Shown piece by piece: positions 36,623 through 48,391 of a DNA stretch of 64,000 nt. Each line of letters opens with the position of its first letter. Position 1 is the first letter of the stretch. The stretch comes from Lamellibrachia columna (taxonomy: Eukaryota; Annelida; Polychaeta; Sabellida; Siboglinidae): the NCBI GenBank assembly GCA_963662155.1, contig OY759273.1, forward strand, positions 28,682,566 to 28,746,565, in the 5' to 3' direction. The position numbers and the translations under genes were made by a program. The notes under the pieces are model-generated. The model had not been told where the DNA came from. It made no database searches and saw only the letters and a list, made by a program, of their open reading frames with translations.

Positions 36623-39600
36623 ATGTATTTATCGGCAATTTTCGTCGTATTGACAGCGCTTACTTCTGACGTGGCAAGAGTCGGCGCCAACTACGAATCT
36701 AATAGTACACCCCCACCGGGACACTTGGAACCCTTTGGGGGCCATCGGCCTGCCGAGGGAGATGTTGACAGCCTAAATGCGTTCCCAGATCCGAAAACGT
36801 TCTTCGAGAAATACGTGAAGGTCGGCAAGCCGGTATTATTCAGGGGTGCAGCAAAAGGAATTCCAGCTTTTAAACTTTGGACTGATAAATACTTGGCGTA
36901 AGTAACGCTTGAAAGTTTATAAATTATAAATCAAATTCAACCTACTTAATAGAATGTGCCGTTTTCACATAAATGTACCGAAATCTGAAGAAACATTTTG
37001 TACAAGAGATCGTTATACCAATTCACTAACAGTTACTTCATCAATTCAATGCAAACAAATTACTGAAAAGGTTGTTTTCTATCTCCAAGGCAATGGCAAT
37101 ATAATCAACCATCCACTAAAATACATGAATGCAGCCACTCCAGCCATCAATGTGTATAAATATGCATTCTTCCCCAGGCCCATGGTAGTATCCATATGGA
37201 ACAGACTACCACCATCTGCTGTTCTACACATCATCCCATCACTACTGTCACTGATTGGCGGGGTTTCCGTTCACTAGTTTGGCTCAGGTCTAGTTGGAAT
37301 TTCTATAATTCAACGCTCGTGAACGGTGGTTGCACAAATGAACAAGACAGCAAAGACAAGTGAAAGAAAAATAAATATTTAATAAACGATAGTTACTCAG
37401 TAATTTACAATAAAACAAGTAGACTCCCGTGTCTGTAATTATTATAAGCAAATAACTCTGATTCTGTAGTAAATGGCCAGGGAATTATTCACCCTGAGAA
37501 ATAACTGTTAATAGCAACTAACATGACTTATCGCTGTGTTTCTCCTACACACCTGACATGGACGTCTACAGTCGTCGTGCCGCAAACGTCATGCAAAGAT
37601 GATTCTGTTGTCTGCCGTCGTTCTAACATACAGCTCCAGCCGTAGTGCAGAGACGAATCTGCGCTCTGTCATCGTTCTGCTACGGTTGTCGTGACCATCT
37701 TTGTTCGCAATGGGGTGTCATTTCGTTAGTGGCGTTTTGGCATCGCCTCACTGCTTTAGTATTTGCTGCAAATCTCAGCTATGTTTTCAGTAAATTTCTC
37801 ACATTTCTTCTTAAATTTAGGGGAGCGTAAACACTTCTACCTCCTCACTAAAAGTTATACCTTCCTGTTGAAACATACCATCTTGGCATCTACAAAAGTC
37901 TGGTGCCTAACAGTCTGATTAATTAATTAAGGCAATGTAGTAATTACTCATGTTATTGTGATTTGTAATAATTAAGACTGAAAGTTTCAACTGAGCAGCA
38001 AGATTGTGACCCACAGGCACAGCCAAATTACATATTGGGGAAGGTGGGTCATGTCCACTAAGGTATAATGTGGCATAACTAGTGAACTGTTTATGCCAAA
38101 AGAAAAAATGTTGCCTTGCTAATCTATATATTTATTAGTTTGCTACTACCAATTACCAATTTAAGCTTCAACTCCACTAAGAAAAACTATGTATGTTGCT
38201 TTCCTCTTTATCCCTGTAGTCCGGGGTGAGGCTAGCACTGATACCAGTCATCGATTTACAATTCTCATTTCACTGGCATCTCCACCAACCGTCTCCCCTC
38301 CCCCATCCCTTGCTCTCATTCTCCACTCCCACTCCCGCCAAATCTTTATTCACGCAATCCTTCCAGCTCATTCTCGGCCTTCCCCTTCTCTGCATACCCT
38401 CAACTAAGTGCATCCCCTCTTTACATCAACCATTCCCCTTCCATTCTTTCCACATGTCCAGCCCACTTTAGTCGGCTACTCACCAGTGTCCTCAATAATG
38501 TATTTATCACTGGTGTGCAGATATTCCCCCAGGGTATTGGAGCATAACTGCACTTGTACATATGTTTTGCGTATTGCAGTCCTTTGCAGATTACAAACTT
38601 CAATTTGGTAAATTTCAGACTGCAGTTAGGTGTATTTATACATATTATTGATATATCTTGGGGGTCAAATGCACCCATGTGAATAATATAAACAGCTGTA
38701 GTTTATATGATAATATGGCTTAAATTTGGTGATATCTGGTGAAGTGGATGCATCAAGTTAGTCTCAACTACAGCGCACACAAAATTCATCGTATAATATA
38801 ATAATACAGCATTTTAGATAGTTGGATACAATCGATTAATCGGAACAGCACTATTTAGTATTTAATGATTATATAAAAAATAATAATTACTGCACTAACA
38901 GATACCAGCAGAGCTTCAAAATGTCCCGTTAAGGTGGCTGGGGCGGCTAGCATGTCAGTTAATTTTTTTTTTTTTTCTTCATAATATGGTAGGATATACT
39001 GAACAGAACGTCGACACCACAAAAAATCACCTGGCACTTACGTCATATTTCGCCAGTCCATCCTTTAAAAACGCATTCCTTTTGGAAATCCCCTTGAGTT
39101 CCTGGAAAAGCGACAATGTTTCCTTAATAACAACCGCATGTGCTACGATGTTCGAACCAGCTATATTCGTTCGCCGTGGAAGCGGACCACATTATCTGGT
39201 TACTATAATGCTAGTACACATCAGTGTTATATCTACCTAACTAAAATTTACTTAAACCAGCAAATATCAGCATTAACATAGTTTATCGTGCCTTTGACAC
39301 TAACGGAAATGCAGATGCATCTGTGACCTGGTGTCCCCGCGGGATAACAGGTCAATCAAAATGACTATACACACCCTGCCACATGTTTGTTAGATGGTTG
39401 GCATAACCTGATGCCATAGAAGACAGCACGTTACAAGTACATATTCAAGGGCTATTGTGGTGGCAAATTAAGGGGACATGTCAATATTATAAATGGCCAT
39501 TATGTTTTGTCAACAATGCATAAAACGCACAAGATAAACTGTAAACTTCAACACAAAAACAAGCATTTGTTGAGATTGTGTTTTCATTAATAACCAGGAA

Positions 39601-42600
39601 ATGATGTTTAAAATATTGTTTGAGAAAAACTACAGCACTCACAACGTTGCAATTTTATGTATGAACACGTCTACGTGCATGCGACGTAATACAGCAGTAA
39701 CATTTCTGGGTCATACTGCTACTAAATTCCTGTTGAAATACAAATTGTTTAACTTTATTCGTTCCAGTGAGAAGTATGGAGATCTAGATGTCGATATTGA
39801 ATATGGCAAGAAAGAGAGCCGGTCAGACGATGCCAAAGTGATCTCATTCAAAAAGTTTCTTGATACCTACAAGGACGATGACATCTATATGGTGCAAGAT
39901 GTAAAGCCCAGTATGAAAGGTGGTATATCCCATTTGTTCCCTGAGTGACAGTAGTCACAATACTACTTAGTGAATTGCTGCAGCCCATTGATCAATGTTG
40001 GTAATATTTCAGTTAACCTGTAGATGTGTAGTGCAGTGTGGCTAAGTGTGGCTAATGATCCATGTGTAGTGCAGTGTGGTGAAGTGTGGCTAATGATCCA
40101 TGTGTAGTGCAGTGTGGCTAATGATCCATGTGTAGTGCAGTGTGGTGAAGTGGTATGTAACATGTTTCATATGATCCATGTGTTACATATGATTTTGTAA
40201 TTAATATAATCCACATGGAATGGAGTGTAGCAAAGTGCGGCTGTGTTTCATATAATCTGTGTATAATGTAGCAAAGGGTGGCTGTGTTTCATATAATCTA
40301 TGTATAATGTAGCAAAGTGCGGCCAATTGATCAATGGTGATATTTCAGATAAACCGTAGATTTGTAGTGCAGTGTGGCAAAATGTGGCTGATGATCAATG
40401 TGCAGTGTAGTGTGGTAAAGTGGTATGTAATATGTGTACAATGTAGCAAAGTGTGGCTGTGTTTCTAATAATCTGTGTATAATGTAACGAAGTGTGACTG
40501 TGTTTCATATAATCTATGTCTAATGTTATTAATGTAGCAAAGTATGGCTGTGTTGCAGGTGACCTGTCCATGCTGAAACCAATCATGTGTGGTGGCTTCC
40601 ATCTGGAAGTCGCTCTCATCTGGTTCAGCAGCGGCAACACCAAGTCTGTCTTACACTCAGACAGTATTGAGAACATCAACTGTATCTTTGATGGTGACAA
40701 GGATATTGTCTTTGTTGACAAGGTATGTGTGGGTCGGAAGAGAGCCTGTTTGATGCCATACTATCTGGACAGGAAGTTGTTTCTCCCAACGAATATTGCA
40801 GTATACGAAGCCCATAACTTAGTGAATTTGTTATTTAAAATTCATTGCATTCCTTGTGAATTGTTTTCTCAGCTGCTGCTTGCTAGTCATTCCGTGTTAA
40901 ATCAACGAATTTTCAGGAAATCTCAAGTCAATGTCTCAGAATTTGCTTAAATTTTAACCATTGGATAAGTAGCTATACCTGACCACTTCTGCAAAAGAAC
41001 TAAGCATTTACATCGAAATTGTATGTAACACCCTGTAATGTGAATGGGGTAACAGGTCCAAAAATTCACAAGTTGTTTTTATTTGTTTTCGGGTGCTTCT
41101 AACTTGAGAAGTTTACGAGCTACATATCTTAATTGTTTTAACTGCGCATAGTCCTTTGTTAGGTAAACAACATATTCAAATTCAGGATGGTGTTCTGTGT
41201 CATTTAATTTATATTGCAGCTAAAAGAGGGTGCAAGGACAGGATAATGTTACATTACAGTCTACACTCGCATGCTCACAAAAGCATGTCTACAAACTTGT
41301 TATTCCTGATCATTGTAAATGTTTTCCTTCTTAAATAAGACCTTTTATAAGCTGGTTTACAGATTTTCTTTTACATAAAAATGGGTTGTTCAGTTGGAAT
41401 TTTTGTTTTGATAAAATAGTAAACCAAATATGTAACACCTAAATTATTTAAGATAAATTATTGCCTTGAAAGCAGTGTTTATGGCCCTCAGACAAAATTT
41501 TACAGCAGTTTGATGTTGCCTCTCCAAATTGGGCAGGTTGTTCTATATTTAGAAAGAAATTTGACATAGCGGCTTGCAATTCGAGCTGAAAATGAGAGAC
41601 ATAACAACATGAATTCCAACATTATATGAAAGTACGTACAATCTGATTAATCATGGGCTTGTCATTGAGCATATTGAACATTAAAAAAAATTAAAATATC
41701 GAGTTGGCGGATCCTCTCTTGTAGATCCTTTCCCTCCCATACCCCTGTCTGCATGTCTTGTCTCACTTTGCTTCCCCTTCTTCTTACCTATCCTCTTTGG
41801 GCCCAGTGGCCCGTAAGGCTGAAGTGCATCTCCTCGAGCTTGCTCTGTTCCAGCAGTTCCACCCCAGTACGCGTCTTTCATTTTCAACAGTTGATCACCA
41901 AGCTGTCTTTGGTCGAAAAAAAAAAATTTCTTCTACCTTTGGGCATCCAGGTCAACGCCGTCTCACATTTGCTGTTCTTGCCCAGTCGTAGGACATGTCC
42001 TACCCATCTCCATCTTCTTAACTTGACCTCGGTGTTGATTGTCTTCAATTTTGTTTTTGCATGTTTTGGCCATCTAATTTGTAGGATTTGTCTTAAGCAC
42101 TTGGAAAAAGTGAGTGCTAATGTCATCGGCATATGCCAGATCTTCTAGTTTTGACATGACGTTCCGTCTTATCCCTTTCCAGTCCACTATCACGAAGAAG
42201 ATAAATCCAGACATTACATCTCCTTGCTTAACTTTGTTTCCCCTTCTTCTATTGTTGCATTTTAGTTGATGACATCATGGGCTTAGAAGATCTAGAAAGT
42301 GTGCAATGGTTTGCTGCCTGCTACATTGCTTTCTCTTGCTCATGCAATTTCAAATGAAGCCCGCAGAAAGTAAGAGTTGAAATGTTGATGTTTTTTTTTT
42401 ACAGAGATGCTGATTCATCAAAGTAGTCACCAAGTCAGTTGTTTAAAAAGAAATGCACCGATTTGCTGTGATGAAGTGATATTTACCTTGAACTGGTATC
42501 ACCTATGGCGTGTGCTGAGTGGTGTTGACCAGTGCATGAAGTTGTAATCTTCTCTCTGAGCAAGTCAATAAACACATTCCTGGCTTTCTCAGTTTAATCA

Positions 42601-45600
42601 TCAGGTGAACTACACATTCAGACTGCTAAAAAGGATAACTCAATGTACTGTATCTAGAGATTTTTTTATTAATGAGTTTGGTAAATTAAATATATATATT
42701 TTATTTTCTTAGTCTGTAATTGTTATGTGTAAATTTCATATGGGCAGCACGAGATTTCATATGGGCAATTTGCCCATAAGAAAAGCCTTATAAAAACTTA
42801 ACACTTCACATATTTTATTTCCTTGCCTCGGATGGGAAGCATTTTGTTATTTAACAAGATTGCCATCCAAGGCAAAGATCCAGGTGGCAAGTGGACAAGG
42901 ATGCCATTGGCTTATAGAGAATCCAAAATTTCTTCATCTATGCGTAACCCACCCTCCTGAGATGTGTCGACCTTGGTTTTTAACATATTCAATCTGCTAG
43001 CATTTACACAATCTAGATCATTTGTTCCATTCATTGATTGTCCTCTGTGAGAACGAGTACTTCATGATATCCAATCTACACTGATCCTTTACTAATGTTA
43101 CCTCATGACTTCTTGTGTGAAAAAAAAATATTTGTATCCATATTTTCATACCCATTCCATATCTTAAACACTCCAATTTGATCTCCTCTTTACCTCCTTG
43201 TCTCATTTCGTTAGGTGTTCTTCATAACTAGTCTCTCAATTATGGAATCATTCCCAGACGAGGGAGGATGTTTTGGTGAGCTTTGGGTAGATGATGATTG
43301 ATCACTATGTTTGTGGCTAGAAGGATAATAATTGCTGTCTCCTTTAGGTCCATTAAACTTGTGGTGGGTTTTGTCAACATATATGTTCATGCTATGGGCA
43401 TTAAAAATTCCTTCAGTGATTTCATACTATCGATCTTTTTTGTTTTTCACAGTCAATTTTACCTTTTTTCTTTTTAACGTTTCGACCAAAAGAAAAAAGG
43501 TAAGATTGACTGAAAAAAAGATGAATAGATTACAATTCTCTTAAAGCGCTTCATGTTCATTTCATACTAATTACATGTATATGGTTCGAAGCTGGTGTGT
43601 GCGTGTGACGCAGTCCTAAGAACATTCAGATTGAATCATTAACTTTTTCAGGGAAGTTCATATATTGAACATTTGACCACCACCAACATTTTTGCAGACC
43701 GAAAGTAAACATTCATTTTGAAAGAGTAACTTGCTCATTTTGTTAATGGTTGCTGTTTAATAAGAACATTGGCAGAACTTTTGTTAAATCTTGCTGTTAC
43801 CTGTGTGTTTATAGAAATACAAAGATGAGGTGGAGAAGGTTGGCTGGCAGGTTGATGGCGCCTTCAGCAAAATTGATGTGGAAAAGGTCGACATGAATAA
43901 GTATTCCCATCTCGCCAATGTGCCCTGGTGGAGGGCAAGAATGGAGAAGGGTGATTGTCTCTATATCCCCCTCGTGTGAGTGCTGCTGTCTAATAGATGT
44001 CATTGACCGGTTACATGTGCATTGGTGAATTAAAGCTTAAAGTCGTCTCTGATGGCAACCAGTAATTTGAGCAACAAACCATAGCCAGTGATAATATATA
44101 TTCTGTATTCAAATTAGTGTGAAGTGCTGAAAATTCAAACTTGCACGCTTCGCCAACGGCGAGTGATAAAATTAATAAATATAAGCCCAGCAAAAGCCAC
44201 TGCCAGTGATGCGCAACACAGCTAAAAGCACACCTGCACTATGGATTATCTCGAGTATCTGCAAGATGGCACCAGCAGCAGTAACGTCATCCTTTGCGTT
44301 TAGCATGCACTTTACACCTGAAAATCGGCTTTAACATGCATAGTTTCACTTCTGAAAAAGGGGTGCACTTCTATTATGTAGTGTGCTTCTATTGAGAAGT
44401 TTACGGTATACATCTTGATAACCCAAATGTGTTTAATGAACTATGCTTTTAAGATATACTTTGACAGTTATTTGTTTAATTTGAATGCTTCAATGCAAAT
44501 GTCATGTTTATCACTGTAATTTTGCTGTTTCCTTGTCTGCAGCTGGTACCATACCGTGGCATCATCCAAGACCCGCAACCTGGCCAGCAATCTCTGGTTC
44601 AAACCCATACTGAGGTTCAACCAATCGGACTGTGGCGAGCGCAAGGACCCACTGCCAGACTATGATAGTCTGGCCAAGTACGAGTTAAATCTCAAACCGC
44701 TTAGTGACGAGTTGTACTTAGACAACGCCAAGTTAGTTCATTTTCTTCCTTCTATATGCTTTCATGTTATGGTTGCATCAAGCCTAACTGAACTGATATT
44801 TAAAAAAACTGAAGCTTTCATCTTCATTAAATACTTGTTAACCTGATGCACCCTGAACACCGAAATTTCGGTGTTGGGGTGTAGTGTTCATATTGATCGC
44901 TATGTGGCGCCACGCTCGTTCGCTTTGGTTATGCTGTTGGTGCCCGGATGAAAACAACACATGTGCGGACGTTTTGAGCCATTTCTCGAATCGATCCGTC
45001 AATTATTAGTATTTTTGCGAATTTTTTTAAAGTGACCGATATTTCGTCAACGTTTTACGATTCATGGTTATGAAGACTATGAGCGGGCATTGCATCTGTT
45101 GGGTTTTACATCCGATAATTCGGATGTAAATGACATTAGTAGCGGCCAAGACAACAACATCGATGTGTCAATGATGTGTTTTTACTGTATTCATTGTCTT
45201 TTGACGTAACATTTGACTCACATTTGCAGAATTACTGCATTTATATTCCTTGAATTTTTCTTTTCTTTTCCATCAGTTATTATACTACAATACATGGTGT
45301 GCTCTGATATATATGTCAATAGAATACATGTACCTATGAAACATTCATTATTATGCATTTTGTGAACAGTTTTGTGTGCTTTATATGTATATATGCGATC
45401 AACCAAAATCATAGTACTTGCATGCTAATTGTAATATTTCACAGGTAAATGCAGATATTATTATAATTTCTCTTGCTGCTCATAGAGGACATGTAGGCCT
45501 ACCTTGCAGTACCAAACTTGCCTCATTTTGTGCTTTATTGTGTCCATGAGTGACCAAATAAAACTGGATTTCGTATTTAATTTTTCACTTTGCGATTGTT

Positions 45601-47059
45601 TACATATGCTAATTATATGCTAATTAGCCACAGTTAATCATAACATTGATAGTGTTATTACCATTGGTAAGATAAATATTCTGTGATTCAGAATATGTAT
45701 ATATTGTAAGGGTTTTGATGAAGACTTTACGTCTTACAGTGCATTTCATAATCCCATGGGTTGAAACAAAATCAACTCCCCCAGAAATTCAGGGCTTATC
45801 AGGTTAACAAGGCTCAAATTCAATGGTAATCCGTTATCCCGAGCACCCTGATTTTACATCAGTTTACTAGATCCATTGGCACAGGAGTACTTAATTACCA
45901 CTTTATTTGACATAATTTTGCCCACCCATGCAATTTAATGCCCCTCCCAAAATTGGTCCACTCTTGAACAGTTTTATTAGCAGATGTTTGCATGATGACG
46001 CTGCTGCACTGCTGGAATTTAAACAACAGTGCCACCTAGTGATGAATGCAGTTTTATCATACCAGAAGTAGGAATTCGGGGGAGGTAAATGGAAATGGAA
46101 TTAAGAATTAGGGTAGACAATGGAATTAGGAATTTATGGGTCAGATATGCTGTTAAGAATTGGGATGGGTTATGGAATTAGGAATTGGAGGTGGTACATG
46201 GAATAAAGAATTGGGGGTGGGAAATGGAATGAGGAGTTGGGAAAGCTGATGTGCTTGTGCTACTCTGCTATCAGCTGTGCACATTTTGTTGCAGATACTC
46301 GATGTTTGAGGCATTTCGAGATGTGGAAGAAATGCCCATGTCTCATCTGGTGAATGCATGGAAAGAAATCATGCCAGAAAGTGACGCAAAGAAGGTAGGT
46401 GTTTGATATACCTGGTACACAGATTCAATTGGGTACTATTTGTTATATTGTGATGTCGATATATAGAACCATGTCATGTGAACAATGCCCTTCACAGCAA
46501 CATTTTTCTAAACTGCCATGTTGTATGGATAGAGCAATGTCTTAGCTTTATTGTAAGACCCTTATAATAAGAGACAAAGAGGTAACACAATTTTTTTTCA
46601 TTAATGTGCAATACTCTAAAAAATATTTCACTCACAAGTTTGAAATTTTGCATAGGTAAATTTCACAACAGGTCCAACTTGTGCCAAATTTAATTAAAAT
46701 CGGGAATGGTGAAAAAATGTGTTGGTTGATTTCATATGCATGACCCAGTAGTAGTAGTACCAGGAACCGTGTATTGCCTGTGCTGTACTAGTGTTTTCTT
46801 GCAGGTTTTTGCTCAGCTAGACGCCAACTCGGACGGGGTGTTGAGCTGGGATGAAGTCAACAAAGCCAATCTCTTCACCATCATGATGCAGTTTCCCCAT
46901 ATCGTGCCCGGTATGACACCAAAAGACATTGAAGAAATAAAGGAAAGTTTGGGGCTTGAGGAGGAGGAAGAGGATGCAGGGGAAGAGGGCACAGAGGAGG
47001 CAGAAGGAGCAGAAGGGGAGGAGGCAGAAGGGAAAGAGGCCCGTAAGGAGGAGCTATAG
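36623..47059 (+). CDS. Predicted ER-luminal JmjC (cupin_8) oxygenase with EF-hand, paralogue A (431 residues)
   Basis: Seven exons: 36623-36897, 39768-39919, 40559-40722, 43815-43975, 44543-44731, 46295-46394, 46805-47059; intron phases 2,1,0,2,2,0. The first ATG gives a signal peptide (MYLSAIFVVLTALTS). The JmjC/cupin_8 domain holds VLHSD (His175, Asp177) and WYH (His254), the Fe(II) facial triad of 2-oxoglutarate oxygenases; Lys190 or Lys197 may bind 2-oxoglutarate. A canonical EF-hand loop, DANSDGVLSWDE, is at residues 353-364. A Glu-rich tail ends in RKEEL, a KDEL-type retrieval signal. The protein is thus predicted to be a soluble hydroxylase of the ER lumen that senses or stores calcium; its substrate is unknown. 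Exon borders are confirmed by paralogue B, which has the same triad positions. Introns hold LINE fragments and a piggyBac-like MITE. Confidence 0.85.
36954..37280 (+). mobile_element. LINE ORF2 C-terminal fragment in intron 1 of paralogue A
   Basis: The reading RYTNSLTVTSSIQCK ... YAFFPRPMVVSIWNRLPPSA is the style of a LINE reverse transcriptase tail. It is truncated and carries no polymerase motif. Confidence 0.5.
38205..38570 (-). mobile_element. LINE ORF2 C-terminal fragment
   Basis: On the minus strand, LVSSRLKWAGHVERMEG and then, in another frame, QRRGRPRMSWKDCVNKDL are hallmarks of the end of a LINE reverse transcriptase ORF. Frameshifted and truncated; lies in intron 1 of paralogue A. 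Confidence 0.65.
40020..40558. repeat. Two imperfect tandem repeat blocks ending at the exon 3 acceptor of paralogue A
   Basis: 40020-40165 repeats TGATCCATGTGTAGTGCAGT-type units. 40226-40555 has 41-bp units beginning TGTAGCAAAGTGxGGCTGTG. The last unit (40533) runs into TGTTGCAG, the acceptor of exon 3. Confidence 0.8.
41690..42130 (-). mobile_element. LINE ORF2 C-terminal fragment
   Basis: The minus strand reads LRQILQIRWPKHAKTK and LRRWRWVGHVLRLGKN, then ALTWMPKGRR, the classical end of another LINE ORF2. It is frameshifted at an A-run near 41920. Confidence 0.7.
42851..43235 (-). mobile_element. 5'-truncated CR1 LINE, 3' end
   Basis: Same 3' UTR and C-terminal text (RLDIMKYSFSQRTINEWNK) as the CR1 copies at 5995 and 14351. 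It lies in intron 3 of paralogue A, with small deletions. Confidence 0.8.
44842..45803 (+). mobile_element. piggyBac-like MITE in intron 5 of paralogue A
   Basis: It is flanked by TTAA at 44838-44841 and 45804-45807. The ends CCTGATGCACCCTGAA and, in reverse, CCTGATAAGCCCTGAA are inverted repeats with three differences. A short + strand frame near 45060-45200 is acidic (GFTSDNSDVNDISS), like a piggyBac transposase N-terminus; no catalytic core follows. Confidence 0.65.
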
Positions 47060-47212
47060 GGGAATATGTCTCCCATTAGTACCGCTGGCTGCTATATCAA
47101 ATGACGTAATTTTAAAAGGACTTTTCACTTCTGTTACACACATTCTGTATTCTTCCTGGGGATGGGGGCTACATTACTTTGTCTGTTCCGCCCTCACGAC
47201 GAGTTGCCTCCA

Positions 47213-47440
47213 TCAGTCATGATCTTCTGCCATTCTCTCCCACTGTCGACTGTTCACCTCTGCCCCTTTAACATCTCTCTTAACATTATCCCTCCATCTT
47301 AATTTTGGTCTTCCTCTTCTCCTTCTACAACCCTCTTCTGTTTTCCATGGATGCATGAATTTGACATTACTTAGGTCTGTTTGCTTGCATGGAGCATAGG
47401 CCACCACAAAAGTTCTCCACTGGGTCCTCTTTTGTGCCAT
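47213..47440 (-). mobile_element. LINE ORF2 C-terminal fragment
   Basis: The minus strand reads RRRRGRPKLRWRDNVKRDVK and NSRQWERMAEDHD, a LINE reverse transcriptase tail. Truncated on both sides; just downstream of paralogue A. Confidence 0.65.
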
Positions 47441-47804
47441 CTACATAGGTTCATTCCAAGTGTAACCCATCCTCTTAGTTTCTGCTTCAAGATCCTCTTG
47501 GCCATCCTCTTCTTCACTTCCCTTGGGGGTTCCATGTGAATGATTGTCTAGTGATACTGGAAGTGGGTTTTCTTAGTTACCTATCCATATTCTCCACTGG
47601 AAGGTGTTTGGTCCATTCCCGGAGAGTGTTGTTGTTAACCGTGTCAGACAATGTCAAGTAATTTCATTATAAACGAGAGGTAATTGTTATTTTTGTCTTC
47701 GTTTTTATGTTGAGCAGCCACCATCCATTAAGCAGAATCTGTTTGGACATTATGCTGCGCTGGTTTTTTAAGAGTGTCCTCTAGAGTTAGTGAGTCAATC
47801 ACAG

Positions 47805-48008
47805 GTTTTTTCCATTTCCCTGCATGGGATCTTTTACTTGGCGTAAAACACCAGATAGAAGGGACCAACGACTTTTACTGTCTCTTCCGAAAGACACAGG
47901 CAAAGTGGGGCGAGTTAAATTGCCCAAGCTTTGAAATGGCGGAGGTGGTTTCGAACCCCGTTCCCTTCAGCCGAAAACCCAACGCCCTACCACCACCACC
48001 GTGCCCCA
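47805..48008 (-). mobile_element. tRNA-derived SINE
   Basis: Read on the minus strand from 48008: GGGGCACGGTGGTGGTGGTA is the tRNA-like head. GGGGTTCGAAACC follows as a good B box. The body contains GGGCAATTTAACTCGCCCCA. Confidence 0.75.
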
Positions 48009-48391
48009 ATCTTTGTTGTAGATTATTACTAACAACCCTAAGTTATGGGAGTAAAAGTATACACTGTTTTCTTCACGATAGTAGACATTTGGATATGTGT
48101 CTGTTACATTCAACAGCAAGTGTAAAGAATTGTGATTATGTACCTGTTTCCCTGTGTTCACCACAGAAATATCAACTCAAATGACAAACTTAGCGGCTGA
48201 CTTTTGACAAAACATAGCATGTTTTGTTTGAGGTAGGTATATTTTGTTTGAGGTAGGTATATTTTGTTGCCTCATGGATGATGACACTTGATCGGAATAG
48301 AAATTTTATAGGCTGCCTTACCAGTGAAAAAGTTTATACAAATTTATACGGCTTCATACAGGATTTCAAGTCAAGAAATAAACCGAGAAGC

